Of a stretch of 64,000 nt of DNA, positions 1-8,246 are shown in pieces (the stretch's first letter is position 1; every line of letters starts with the position of its first letter). The notes beneath the pieces were generated by a model, which was given only the letters and a program-made list of their open reading frames with translations, was not told where the DNA came from and made no database searches. Both the position numbers and the translations under genes were made by a program. Origin of the DNA: Mesorhizobium sp. NZP2077 (GTDB taxonomy: Bacteria; Pseudomonadota; Alphaproteobacteria; Rhizobiales; Rhizobiaceae); the NCBI RefSeq assembly GCF_013170805.1, contig NZ_CP051293.1:5276001-5340000 (forward strand), written 5' to 3'.

Positions 1-180
1 AAGCGTGGTGATCAAAGTGAAGATGACGACAAGGGTCAGGATCGCCCACACCGTGGAAAAGGCGATGACTCGGAACGTCAGCGAACGCGGCCACAAACGC
101 AGCGAAAACGGCGCCCTTGCGGTTGGTTTGAGCGGTTCCGAGTTACGCCTCCGGCTCGCGCATGCGGTAGCCCATGCCAC
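1..180 (-). CDS. feuQ: Sensor histidine kinase, N-terminal fragment (FeuQ-like), truncated by window edge
   Basis: Only the first residues are inside the window. On the minus strand, directly after the response-regulator stop, an open frame encodes a basic stretch (SLRLWPRSLTFRVIAF) followed by a hydrophobic segment (WAILTLVVIFTLITTL). This is the usual start of a membrane sensor kinase with a first transmembrane helix. The frame has no ATG. A GTG at 180 overlapping feuP, or a TTG at 96, could be the start, so the 5' boundary is uncertain. Position behind a FeuP-like regulator makes FeuQ the natural candidate; in Sinorhizobium FeuQ/FeuP control cyclic glucan export. The catalytic domains are not visible, so the kinase identity is inferred from context. 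Confidence 0.55.
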   Translation of the reverse strand, partial: MAWATACASRRRNSEPLKPTARAPFSLRLWPRSLTFRVIAFSTVWAILTLVVIFTLITTL

Positions 181-808
181 GCACGGTTTCGATCATGTCG
201 ATGCCCATCTTCTTGCGCAGCCGCCCGACAAAGACCTCGATGGTGTTGGAATCGCGGTCGAAATCCTGATCGTAGAGATGCTCGACCAATTCGGTCCGCG
301 AGACCACCTCGCCCATATGGTGCATCAGATACGCAAGCAGGCGGAATTCGTGCGAGGTTAGCTTAAGCGGCACGCCGTCGACGTCGGCCTTTGAGGCCTT
401 GGTGTCGAGGCGCAGCGGCCCGCAGGTGAGTTCGGACGAAGCATGGCCGGCGGCGCGACGGATCAGGGCCCTGAGCCTCGCTAGCACCTCCTCGATGTGG
501 AACGGCTTGGTGACATAGTCGTCCGCGCCGGCATCGATGCCGGAGACCTTGTCGCTCCAGCGGTCGCGTGCGGTCAGGATCAGCACCGGCATCTTGCGGC
601 CGGCGCGGCGCCAGCGCTCGACCACGCTGATGCCGTCCATCTGCGGCAGGCCGATATCGAGCACGACGGCGTCGTAGGGTTCGGTGTCGCCGAGGAAATG
701 ACCTTCCTCGCCGTCAAAGGCACGGTCGACGACATAGCCGGCGTCGACCAGCGCGTCCGCTATCTGCCGGTTGAGATCCTTGTCATCCTCGACGACGAGT
801 ACACGCAT
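143..808 (-). CDS. feuP: OmpR/PhoB-family response regulator, FeuP-like
   Basis: This is a complete two-domain DNA-binding response regulator of 221 residues. The receiver domain (about 1-115) has the acidic pocket at E7-D8-D9, the phosphoacceptor D51 within VVLDIGLPQMDG and the conserved lysine in DDYVTKPF. The C-terminal winged-helix domain (about 125-218) ends with the recognition-helix region DRDSNTIEVFVGRLRKKM and the wing ETVRGMGYRM. The N-terminus, including the run EEGHFLGDTEPYDAV, resembles rhizobial FeuP, which works with FeuQ in osmosensing and cyclic beta-glucan export (ndvA) and is needed for symbiosis in Sinorhizobium. It sits between a secreted FeuN-like protein upstream and a membrane kinase downstream, all on the minus strand, as in feuNPQ. 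The family is certain; the FeuP assignment is from similarity recalled plus context. Confidence 0.8.
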   Translation of the reverse strand: MRVLVVEDDKDLNRQIADALVDAGYVVDRAFDGEEGHFLGDTEPYDAVVLDIGLPQMDGISVVERWRRAGRKMPVLILTARDRWSDKVSGIDAGADDYVTKPFHIEEVLARLRALIRRAAGHASSELTCGPLRLDTKASKADVDGVPLKLTSHEFRLLAYLMHHMGEVVSRTELVEHLYDQDFDRDSNTIEVFVGRLRKKMGIDMIETVRGMGYRMREPEA

Positions 809-896
809 GCGGTGATCGATACCTGTTGAAGGACTTGCTCAGATATAGGCCGATTCCGGCGGCCTGGGAAACGTGCCTCTAGGAGGGAAGATTGGG

Positions 897-1196
897 TCAG
901 TTCTGCGGAACGACGATCTCGGAGCGTCGCGGACGCTGCCCGTCCTTGCCGGGCACGAGCACGACGATGACGCAGACCGGCTGGCCACCGCGTGTCGACT
1001 GCGAGGCCTTGGCCAGCGTCCCGCCATTCTGCTCGGCCACCTGCTGGCCGATCGCGTAGCAGTCGGATGCGGCCAGGACGATCGGGCTGGCCTGGTCAGG
1101 CGCGACCATCGGCATCGCTGTCGCCTGAGACGCGAACAGCCCGGCAGCACAGAGCGCCAGGGTCGCGGTTCGAAAGTGGGAGCGAAGCGTTTTCAT
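897..1196 (-). CDS. Small secreted PepSY-like protein upstream of feuP (FeuN-like candidate)
   Basis: It encodes 99 residues starting MKTLRSHFRTATLALCAAG, a clear signal peptide probably cleaved after the ATA or AMP region near residue 28. The mature part contains two cysteines (in SDCYAIG and QPVCVIVV), which could form a disulfide, and an alternating helix/strand pattern (GGTLAKASQSTRGGQPVCVI) like a degenerate PepSY domain. The ATG at 1196 is preferred because longer in-frame starts would bury the signal peptide. In Sinorhizobium the small periplasmic FeuN lies directly before feuP and restrains the FeuQ sensor. The position and secretion here match, but the sequence relation was not tested, so no symbol is given. 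Confidence 0.65.
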   Translation of the reverse strand: MKTLRSHFRTATLALCAAGLFASQATAMPMVAPDQASPIVLAASDCYAIGQQVAEQNGGTLAKASQSTRGGQPVCVIVVLVPGKDGQRPRRSEIVVPQN

Positions 1197-1368
1197 GATC
1201 GGCGTTGTAACGCATCGGTGCTGAACGTGAAATGAACAGTGATCGATGCGAAAAACATGTTCGCTGCACCCCTGAACACGAGACGACCGATGGTGATTTC
1301 GACGCCCCAATCCGACGAAATCCCGCAGACGCCAATCTAGACTCCGTTACGGTCAGATTGAAAGCGTG

Positions 1369-1776
1369 TCAGGCATTTTCCCGCGTCAGCGCGCGAAACC
1401 GCAGCAGTCCGTGGTGCACGAGAAGTTCCTCGTCATAACGGGCCTCGGTGAACTCAAGCGACAGCCGCGTCTGGCCGCGCGGGCCGATCACCAGTGCGGC
1501 GTCGGCGAGACGAGCCTTGATGGCATCCATGATGGCAAGCGTTTCGTCGTCGCCGTGGGCTTTCGACCAGACATGCAGCGTGATCAGCTGATCATCGTTG
1601 TTGTCGGCGCCGGTGTTCCAATCAAAGGCGCTGGTCTGGCCGCAGGTCACATAGGGAAAGGCGGCATTGTCGGTTGCCTGTTCGAGCAGGCCAGCGCCGC
1701 TTAGCAACGCCGACAGCGACTTATCGCTTTTCAGCCTCAGAAAAAGTGCCTGCAGCAAATCGCCGGGCGCGGTCAT
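1369..1776 (-). CDS. DUF3168 protein, gene-transfer-agent/phage tail-completion type, orphan
   Basis: It encodes 135 residues beginning MTAPGDLLQALFLRLKSDKS. The body (NAAFPYVTCGQTSAFDWNTG and LITLHVWSKAHGDDETLAI) matches the DUF3168 family, whose members sit in phage head-tail modules and in the capsid clusters of Rhodobacterales and Rhizobiales gene transfer agents. The start at 1776 is chosen because family members begin at this ALLxAL-type helix; an upstream in-frame extension is rich in Arg and lacks family features. No capsid, portal, tail or terminase gene lies on either side within the window, so it stands alone between feuN-like and an aldehyde dehydrogenase remnant. It may be a relic or a relocated component. 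The family call is fairly secure; the function here is unknown. Confidence 0.7.
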   Translation of the reverse strand: MTAPGDLLQALFLRLKSDKSLSALLSGAGLLEQATDNAAFPYVTCGQTSAFDWNTGADNNDDQLITLHVWSKAHGDDETLAIMDAIKARLADAALVIGPRGQTRLSLEFTEARYDEELLVHHGLLRFRALTRENA

Positions 1777-1906
1777 TTGTCGTCCCCCTCGCCTGTCACG
1801 CCTTGTGCAAGCCGTTCGCCATACCGGCAAGTTTGCGCGCAGCGTACCCGGCTCACCAAGCCTGCGCCATACCGCACGATTCGTCTCGTCGCGATCATGA
1901 ACGCCG

Positions 1907-2551
1907 ATGATCTCGAAAATACGACTCTGTTATGAACAGATTGCCATGCCGGGCAACCCTAGAGAACCAATCTGCTCAGCCGGCAGATTGCGCGAGCGCC
2001 TTGCGGCAAAGGGACAGCAAAGCCATATCGGAGTAGCGCTGCGGATCGGCAACCCTCTCGACGCGGTCGATCTTGGCCCCAAGATCAGCCGGCCCGAACT
2101 CGAAAAGATCGAAGCCATGGCGGCCGAGGCCGTGCGGGGCGGCGCGGAGCTGCTGACCGGCGGCCATCGACTGGAGGGGGATGCCTTCGCCAAGGGGCAT
2201 TGGTTCGAGCCAACCGTCATGATGGCCCCTTCGAACACGGCGCCAATCATGCAGCAGGAGATCTTTGGGCCGGTCGTTCCGGTGATGCGCGTCGCCGGTT
2301 TCGATGAAGCGCTGCGGCTGGCCAACGAGTCCGAATTCGGCCTCTCCGCCTATCTGTTCACCGGCAGCCTCAGCCGTGTCATGCGCTTCAACAGTGAAAG
2401 CGCCTTCGGTGAACTCTACATCAACCGCACTTGCGGCGAGATGGTCCAGGGTTTTCATTCCGGCTGGAAAAACTCCGGGCTCGGCGGCGAGGACGGCAAA
2501 TACGGTTTCGATGCCTATCTGCGCAAGAAGACCGCCTACGTTGCGGCTTGA
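1907..2551 (+). pseudogene. Aldehyde dehydrogenase remnant (C-terminal part only)
   Basis: The frame is open for 214 codons but only the last third of an NAD(P)-dependent aldehyde dehydrogenase is present. Recognisable homology begins near 2027 (ALRIGNPLDAVDLGPKIS) and runs through the family blocks FEPTVMM, QEIFGPVVPVM and ESEFGLSAYLFTG to a C-terminus (EMVQGFHSGWKNSGLGG) resembling lactaldehyde dehydrogenase AldA. The NAD-binding fold, the general-base Glu and the catalytic Cys are absent, so it cannot be an active dehydrogenase. The first about 40 codons resemble nothing and probably arose from the deletion junction. It lies just before a hydratase-family gene on the same strand. No mobile element borders the break point. 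Confidence 0.75.
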
Positions 2552-2712
2552 CCTGCCTTCGAACGTCCGTATCTCACCTATCCGCCTTGCGCTGGCTATG
2601 ACGCCTGGCAAGCGGAGCATGGTGTGGACACTCGATTCCCGGTCACTAGCCTTGCCCCTATAGGCGGGGCTACATGGGCTGCGAACGTTTCCTTTGATTT
2701 CCGGAGCTGACG

Positions 2713-3501
2713 ATGCTCGATGCAGAAAAGGCCAGGGCCGCGTCTCGGTTGCTGGTAGGCCATTGGGACGACGGCACCCGTCTCGATGCCATACCCCTTG
2801 AGTTGCGGCCGCTAACGCGGATCGACGGCTACGCCATCCAGTCGCATGTGATGGATCGCTCGGTGGCTCCGCTTTTCGGCTGGAAGATTGCCGCAACCAG
2901 CCTGGCCGGACAAAGGCATATCAACGTCGACGGCCCGATGGCCGGGCGACTGCTGGCCGAGAAATCGGTCGCGGTTGGCGGGACTGTTTCGCTGGCGACG
3001 AGCAAGATGCGCGTGGCCGAGATCGAATTCGCCTTCCGTTTCGGCTGCCAGTTGCCGCCATGTCAGGCGCCCTATGAACTCGCTGAGGTGATGGATGCGG
3101 TGGCGAGCTTGCACCCGGCGATCGAAATTCCGGACTCACGCTACAATGATTTCTGCGCTGTCGGGGCGCCACAGCTCATTGCCGACAATGCCTGTGCCAA
3201 TCTGTTTGTCATCGGCCAGGCGACAAAAGACCATTGGCGCGACGTTAACCTCGCGGAGCATCCGGTGGTCGGTTTCGTTTCCGGCAAGTCGCAGCACAAT
3301 GGATCGGGCGCGGCTGTGCTGGGCGACCCCCGTATCGCGCTCACATGGATCGTCAATGAACTGTCGAGCCTCGGCATCGCACTCGAGCCGGGACAGGTGG
3401 TAATTACAGGCACCTGCGTGACACCGATAAGCGTCCAGGCCGGTGACGAAGTCATTGGCGATCTGGGCAGGTTCGGCCGTGTCTCAGTGCGGTTTGTGTA
3501 G
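2713..3501 (+). CDS. 2-keto-4-pentenoate hydratase / MhpD-family protein
   Basis: It encodes 262 residues of the fumarylacetoacetase-fold hydratase/decarboxylase group. Members hydrate 2-hydroxypenta-2,4-dienoates, or decarboxylate oxalocrotonate, in meta-cleavage pathways using a divalent metal. Visible family blocks are IDGYAIQ near the N-terminus, FGWKIAATS, the metal-ligand region KMRVAEIEFAF, HPAIEIPDSRY, and the C-terminal GDPRIALTWIVNEL with GQVVITGTC. The length is typical. A GGAG stands about 8 bases before the ATG. No other ring-cleavage genes are nearby, so the natural substrate cannot be stated. The neighbouring aldehyde dehydrogenase remnant suggests that a small degradation module once existed here, which is inference. 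Confidence 0.8.
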   Translation: MLDAEKARAASRLLVGHWDDGTRLDAIPLELRPLTRIDGYAIQSHVMDRSVAPLFGWKIAATSLAGQRHINVDGPMAGRLLAEKSVAVGGTVSLATSKMRVAEIEFAFRFGCQLPPCQAPYELAEVMDAVASLHPAIEIPDSRYNDFCAVGAPQLIADNACANLFVIGQATKDHWRDVNLAEHPVVGFVSGKSQHNGSGAAVLGDPRIALTWIVNELSSLGIALEPGQVVITGTCVTPISVQAGDEVIGDLGRFGRVSVRFV

Positions 3502-3654
3502 GGTGTCTCGCTGCTGGTGATGAACCGTCCGACCGGGAGCGAACTGTCGCCCCGCCCGCCTGTTTGATCTGGCGCAAGGACGGCGGGCGACGTTCATGAC
3601 GGAATGGGCGTCGGGATGTAGAGCACTCCTGCTGCTGTCCCGAAGGAGATCGCC

Positions 3655-4152
3655 ATGAAAACCATCTACAGGAAAGCAGCGCTCGGGCTTGCAGCCGCAA
3701 TGCTCATGGCCGGCGGTGCCAGCGTCGTGCAGGCTGCTTCGCTTGTCCAGATTTCGCTCTGGGACAAGGGCGCGAGTACGGAGATGCCGATGGGGCTCGC
3801 CTATGCGACGCCCGGAATTGATCTTGCCAAGGCGACCATGGGCATCAAGGCTTTGCCAGGGGTAGTGAAGGCCGGTGAAGTCACATTCAATGTGAAGAAT
3901 GATTCCAAGGACACCATTCACGAAATGATCGTTATGCACCTTGCCGATCCCAGCAAGCCGCTTCCTTACGTTGATTCCGAGAATCGGGTGGATGAAGACA
4001 AGGCTGGTGACAAGGGCGAAGTTTCGGAACTTGACCCCGGCAAATCAGGCACATTGACCGTCGATCTGATCGCTGGAAAATACCTGCTTATCTGCAACGT
4101 GCCAGGGCACTATGCGGCCGGCATGTGGGCCGAATTCACTGTCGAGCCGTAG
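3655..4152 (+). CDS. Secreted cupredoxin-domain (type 1 copper) protein
   Basis: It encodes 165 residues with a signal peptide (1-28, ending VVQAA). The mature domain is a single cupredoxin. The four expected type 1 copper ligands are all present: H89 in DTIHEM, and C147, H152 and M157 in the loop CNVPGHYAAGM. It should therefore be a periplasmic blue-copper electron carrier or copper-handling protein. A strong ribosome binding site (AAGGAG) precedes the ATG by 8 bases. The acidic insert DSENRVDEDKAGDKGE between strands may be a partner-binding surface. The genes on either side are unrelated, so the redox partner is unknown. A family resemblance to sulfocyanin/plastocyanin-like copper proteins is likely, but no closer name is justified. 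Confidence 0.85.
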   Translation: MKTIYRKAALGLAAAMLMAGGASVVQAASLVQISLWDKGASTEMPMGLAYATPGIDLAKATMGIKALPGVVKAGEVTFNVKNDSKDTIHEMIVMHLADPSKPLPYVDSENRVDEDKAGDKGEVSELDPGKSGTLTVDLIAGKYLLICNVPGHYAAGMWAEFTVEP

Positions 4153-4188
4153 GCGTCGGGCTTAAAGCGAGGTTGTGCGTCGGGCAAA

Positions 4189-4995
4189 TCAGCGCCCGCC
4201 GCGCGGCTTGGCCATCACACTGCGCACCGCAAGCACCAGCACCGTGATGATGATCAGGATCACCGACAGCGCCGCGATCGCCGGGTCGATGTTGTCGCGC
4301 AGGCCCATCCACATCAGACGCGGCAGCGTGATGGCGTTGACCGAGGTGATAAACAGGGTGACACCGATCTCTTCCCAGGACAGCACGAAGGACAGCAAGG
4401 CCGCGGTCACGATGCCGAACTTGATGTTGGGAATGATGATGCGGGTGGCGCGCTCCCACACACTGGCGCCGAGGCCCCTCGCGGCAAGGTCGATGCGCCG
4501 GTCGAGCTGGCTGAGCGAGACCAAGATCAGCACTGTCGCGAAAGGCACGGTCATCACCGAATGCGCCATGGCGACGCCAAGCCAGGTGTCGTAGCCGAAG
4601 AACGAGCTGAAGCCTGACATCGAGGTGAGCAGGAAGTAAAGCGTGATTGCCGAGACCACGGGCGGCACCACCATCGGCAGCAACACGAAGCCGACCAAGG
4701 CCGCCGTGAAGCGCGGCTGAAACATCCACACACCAAGGCTGAAGCACAGCGCGAGCACGGAGGAAAAAGCGCTGCTGACGACGCCGATGCGGATCGAGAG
4801 CAGGATAGAGTCGATCCAGCGCGGATCCTCGATCAATGCCCTGTAGTGGCGCAGCGACAATTCGCCCGATGGCATCGCCAGCATGCGGCTCGGCGTCAGC
4901 GACACCGGGATGACGGCAAGCAGCGGCATCAGCAGGAACAGCGCCACCAAGGCGGCGATGACCAGCGAGACGGGACCGGGGCGATAGGTCGGCAT
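4189..4995 (-). CDS. ABC transporter permease, spermidine/putrescine-type (PotC-like)
   Basis: It encodes 268 residues with about six transmembrane segments, starting at the N-terminal anchor VIAALVALFLLMPLLAVI. The EAA loop that contacts the ATPase is seen as DLAARGLGASVWERATRIIIP. The ATG at 4995 overlaps the stop of the preceding permease by one base (TGATG), showing translational coupling; larger in-frame extensions would run through that gene. This is the last gene of a minus-strand operon of ATPase, binding protein and two permeases. Such transporters import polyamines or related cationic compounds across the inner membrane. The sequence supports the subfamily, not the substrate. Confidence 0.9.
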   Translation of the reverse strand: MPTYRPGPVSLVIAALVALFLLMPLLAVIPVSLTPSRMLAMPSGELSLRHYRALIEDPRWIDSILLSIRIGVVSSAFSSVLALCFSLGVWMFQPRFTAALVGFVLLPMVVPPVVSAITLYFLLTSMSGFSSFFGYDTWLGVAMAHSVMTVPFATVLILVSLSQLDRRIDLAARGLGASVWERATRIIIPNIKFGIVTAALLSFVLSWEEIGVTLFITSVNAITLPRLMWMGLRDNIDPAIAALSVILIIITVLVLAVRSVMAKPRGGR

Positions 4996-5828
4996 CAGAT
5001 CAACTGCCTGGGTCTGACATAACGGAACAAGAGCGCCATCAGCGCACCGACGAACAGCACCAAAACGACGCTGATCGCAGCCCCCAGCCCCCAGTCCGGG
5101 CTCTGAAATATCCTGAGATAGATCAGCTCGGCGATCATCACGCTGCGGCCGCCGCCAAGGATCGCCGGCGTGACGAAGAAGCCGAGCGAGAAGACGAAGA
5201 CGATCAGCGCCGAACCGATGATGCCGGAGCGGGTCATCGGCACGAACACGGTCCAGAAAGTGCGCATGCGGCTGGAGCCAAGGCCACGCGCTGCCAGCAG
5301 CACGCGGTCGTCGAGGCTGCGCATGGCGGAGGCCAGCGGGAAGACGGCAAACGGAATGAGGAAATGCGTCATGCCGACGATGACGCCAAATTCGTTGCGC
5401 ACAAGCGCCAGCGGTTCGGAGATGAAGCCGATCGATTGCAGCCAAGTGTTGATCAAGCCACGATTGGATAGCAGCGCCACCCAGCCGAAGGCGCGCGTCA
5501 AGACCGAGATCCAGAACGGCACCAGGATACAGAATTCGGCGATGAGGCGTTGCGCCGGGCTGCCGCGCACCCAGACAACCGTGATGGCATAGGCGGCGGC
5601 GACGGACACCACAGTGACGATTGCCGCGATGCGCAGCGTGCGGATGAACACCGACTGCACCAGATCGTCAGTGAGCAACGCCTCGTATTGGCCAAGCCCA
5701 GGCGTCGGAAGAGTAAAACTCCATTTGACCACGCCGAGAAACGGCCAGGCATAGGCCAGGACGAGAAACAGGAGCAGCGGCGCCATCAACAGCGCCGCGC
5801 CCATCCTGTCGGAGAGAACGCCTCTCAT
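4995..5828 (-). CDS. ABC transporter permease, spermidine/putrescine-type (PotB-like)
   Basis: It encodes 277 residues, with a first membrane helix at about 11-35 (LLMAPLLLFLVLAYAWPF) and further hydrophobic segments typical of the six-helix PotB group. The EAA motif appears as LAARGLGSSRMRTFWTVFVP. It begins 20 bases after the substrate-binding protein gene and shares one base with the second permease, so the two membrane subunits are made together and presumably form the heterodimeric channel. No irregularities are seen. Confidence 0.9.
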   Translation of the reverse strand: MRGVLSDRMGAALLMAPLLLFLVLAYAWPFLGVVKWSFTLPTPGLGQYEALLTDDLVQSVFIRTLRIAAIVTVVSVAAAYAITVVWVRGSPAQRLIAEFCILVPFWISVLTRAFGWVALLSNRGLINTWLQSIGFISEPLALVRNEFGVIVGMTHFLIPFAVFPLASAMRSLDDRVLLAARGLGSSRMRTFWTVFVPMTRSGIIGSALIVFVFSLGFFVTPAILGGGRSVMIAELIYLRIFQSPDWGLGAAISVVLVLFVGALMALLFRYVRPRQLI

Positions 5829-5848
5829 ATCAGATCAGCATCCTGCTC

Positions 5849-6961
5849 TCAGGCGGAGATGATCTTGGTGTATTCGTCGAGCGCCGCGCCGTAGTTCTTG
5901 GCGTACCAATCCATGTCGAGCGCGATCTGCTTCTTCATGTTCTCCGGGTCGACGGGGTTGATGCGCTTCTTGTCGGCGGGGATCAGCGCGTCGGCGGCCG
6001 GATTGGCCGGCCCCTGGCCCAGCTTGTCGAACATGACGAGCTGCTTTTGCGGATCCTGTGCGCTGGCGATGAACTTCATCGCCGCGTCCTTGCCGCCCGG
6101 GTTGCCCTTGAGCACGGCCAGCGCGCCGGGCGAGATCAGGCCCTGGTCCCAGATGAACTTGATCTTGCCGCCGGAATCCTGCTCGATCAGCGAAGCGCGG
6201 GTCGACCAGACGATGGCCATCGAGGCTTCGCCGTTGAGCAGCACGCTCTGGCTCTCGGCGCCACCGCCCCAATAGGCGACGACGTTTTCCTTGAAGGCGG
6301 CGATCTTGTCATGCGCCCGCTTGAGGTCGAGCGGATAGAGCGAAGCCGGCGCGATGCCGTCGGCCAAAAGAGCGGCTTCCCAGCTCGACACGCCCCATTT
6401 GTAGAGCGAGCGCTTGCCGGGGAACTTCTTCACATCGAAGAAGTCGGCCATGCCGGTCGGTGCGTCCTTGCCGTATTTCTCGGAATCATAGGCGATGACA
6501 TAGGAGAAGAAATAAGTCGAAGCGGCATACTCCCAGCCGAAGCCGGGGCGCATCTTCGTCTTGTCGACGATCTTGTAGTCAATCGGCTCCAGAGCACCCT
6601 GGGCGCCGAGGGTGATCGCCGAGAACGGATCGACGTCGACCAGATCCCAGGTCGGCGCGCCGCTCTTGAACTGCGCCGAGATAGCGCCTTCGGTCGGGCC
6701 GGAGCCGTCCATCTTGACAGTGATGCCGGTGTCCTTGGTGAAGGCCTGGCCATAGGCCGCATCATAGGCAGTGATGGCGTCGCCGCCCCAATTGACCAGC
6801 ACCAGTTCCTTGGCCTGCGCAAAGGCACCGGTCGAGCGCAGCAGCATCGGCGTGCCGGCAAGCACGAAGGCCGCGAGTTGCGTGAACTGGCGGCGCGAAA
6901 TCTCGCCGCGCCTCGTCCTTTCGGACAGCGTTTCGATGGCCTGTTTCTTGGTATCGTTCAT
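5849..6961 (-). CDS. ABC transporter periplasmic substrate-binding protein, PotD/PotF family, Tat-type signal
   Basis: It encodes 370 residues. The N-terminus has a twin-arginine motif (SRRQFTQLAAF near residues 22-32) followed by a hydrophobic stretch ending TGAFA, so export by the Tat system is likely. The mature protein belongs to the extracellular solute-binding family used by spermidine/putrescine importers (VLVNWGGDAITAYDAAYG, TWDLVDVDPFSAITLG, GEASMAIVWSTRA). It lies between the ATPase gene (70 bases upstream) and the permeases. The classical acidic polyamine-binding residues were not mapped, so the ligand may be a polyamine, an amino-acid derivative or a guanidino compound. The neighbouring amidohydrolase and amidinotransferase-fold enzyme favour the last two, by inference. 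Confidence 0.9.
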   Translation of the reverse strand: MNDTKKQAIETLSERTRRGEISRRQFTQLAAFVLAGTPMLLRSTGAFAQAKELVLVNWGGDAITAYDAAYGQAFTKDTGITVKMDGSGPTEGAISAQFKSGAPTWDLVDVDPFSAITLGAQGALEPIDYKIVDKTKMRPGFGWEYAASTYFFSYVIAYDSEKYGKDAPTGMADFFDVKKFPGKRSLYKWGVSSWEAALLADGIAPASLYPLDLKRAHDKIAAFKENVVAYWGGGAESQSVLLNGEASMAIVWSTRASLIEQDSGGKIKFIWDQGLISPGALAVLKGNPGGKDAAMKFIASAQDPQKQLVMFDKLGQGPANPAADALIPADKKRINPVDPENMKKQIALDMDWYAKNYGAALDEYTKIISA

Positions 6962-7031
6962 GTCAGTTCCCCTTTGTTTTAGTTGATTTCAATCCGGAAA
7001 GCCGGTGCGGCAGGTCAGGCCGCGCCGGCGC

Positions 7032-8126
7032 TCATTGTCCTCCGTCCGGAAGGAGGAAACCCTTTTCCGCCGGCCAGGTCAGCCAGACGGAATTGCCTTT
7101 GCTGAGTGCGGCGGCGGCGACTTCGTTCGGCACTGAGACGGTCACCTTGGCGCCTTGGCGTGTGGTCAGGTCGAGCTTGGTCGCGGCCCCCATATAGGTC
7201 GAGGCAATGGCGGTCGCGCCGATGCCGTTCTCGCCGACGGTCGCTTCACGCGCTATCGACATATGTTCGGGCCGGATCGCCAGGATGGCGTCGCCCCGAA
7301 CCTTCTCGGCCTTGCAGTGCATGTTGACCGCGCGGTCCTCGCAAAGGCCGGTCGAGCCATTGCCGGCCGGTTGCACGCCCTTCAACGGCAGCATGTTGAT
7401 CTCGCCGAGGAACTCGGCGACGAAGCGGTTGTCCGGCCGGTCATAGACTTCATCCGGCGCGCCGACCTGCAGCAGTTTGCCATGGTTGAAGATGGCGACG
7501 CGAGACGACAGCGCCAGCGCCTCGCTCTGGTCGTGGGTGACGAAGACGAAGGTGGTGCCGGTTTCCTGGTGCAGGCGCTTCATCTCGGCCTGCATCTGGC
7601 CGCGCAGGCTCTTGTCCAGCGCCGAGAACGGCTCGTCGAGCAGAAGCACGCCCGGCTCGAACACCAGCGCGCGGGCAAGCGCCACGCGCTGCTGCTGGCC
7701 GCCGGAGAGCTGCGAGGGCAGTTTCTTCTCGTGGCCGATCAGACCGACACGCTCGATCATCTCGCCGATGCGCTTCTTGATGTCGGCGGCCGATTTCTTG
7801 CGCACCTTGAGCGGGAAAGCGATGTTGGCCTCGACACTCATATGCGGGAACAATGCATAGCCCTGGAACACCATGCCGGCGGCGCGCTGCTCGGCCGGGC
7901 GGTTGGTGATGTCGGTGCCGTCGCTGAAAAGCTTGCCTTCGGTCGGCTGCACGAAGCCGGCCAAGATCATCAGGAAGGTGGTCTTGCCCGAACCGGACGG
8001 CCCGAGCAGCGTCAGGAACTCGCCGCGGCCGATGTTAAGCGACAGATTGTCCAGCGCACGGAACGAGCCGAAGCTCTTGCCGATCCCGATTGCCTTGATC
8101 TCTGCGGCCCGGCCGGGTTGCTGCAT
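7032..8126 (-). CDS. ABC transporter ATP-binding protein, PotA-like
   Basis: It encodes 364 residues. The nucleotide-binding domain shows Walker A at 42-50 (GPSGSGKTT), the Q-loop in GMVFQGYALFPHM, the signature LSGGQQQR, Walker B with LLLDEPFSALD and the switch His in FVTHDQSEA. After about residue 240 a TOBE-type regulatory domain follows (ILAIRPEHMSI), as in the PotA/MalK group. It energises import by the two permeases downstream. It is the first gene of the transporter operon, 120 bases after the end of the LysR-type regulator gene, which is read in the same direction. Confidence 0.93.
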   Translation of the reverse strand: MQQPGRAAEIKAIGIGKSFGSFRALDNLSLNIGRGEFLTLLGPSGSGKTTFLMILAGFVQPTEGKLFSDGTDITNRPAEQRAAGMVFQGYALFPHMSVEANIAFPLKVRKKSAADIKKRIGEMIERVGLIGHEKKLPSQLSGGQQQRVALARALVFEPGVLLLDEPFSALDKSLRGQMQAEMKRLHQETGTTFVFVTHDQSEALALSSRVAIFNHGKLLQVGAPDEVYDRPDNRFVAEFLGEINMLPLKGVQPAGNGSTGLCEDRAVNMHCKAEKVRGDAILAIRPEHMSIAREATVGENGIGATAIASTYMGAATKLDLTTRQGAKVTVSVPNEVAAAALSKGNSVWLTWPAEKGFLLPDGGQ

Positions 8127-8246
8127 CCTGCCTCTTCCTCAGTCTGTGGTAAAATCGTAGGCAGGGTCACGGCTCACCGCAACCGAATAGTTTTCGCCTG
8201 ATCGGCAAATTTCATTCATCTATGGCGAGCTGGCACCAACCTGCAT

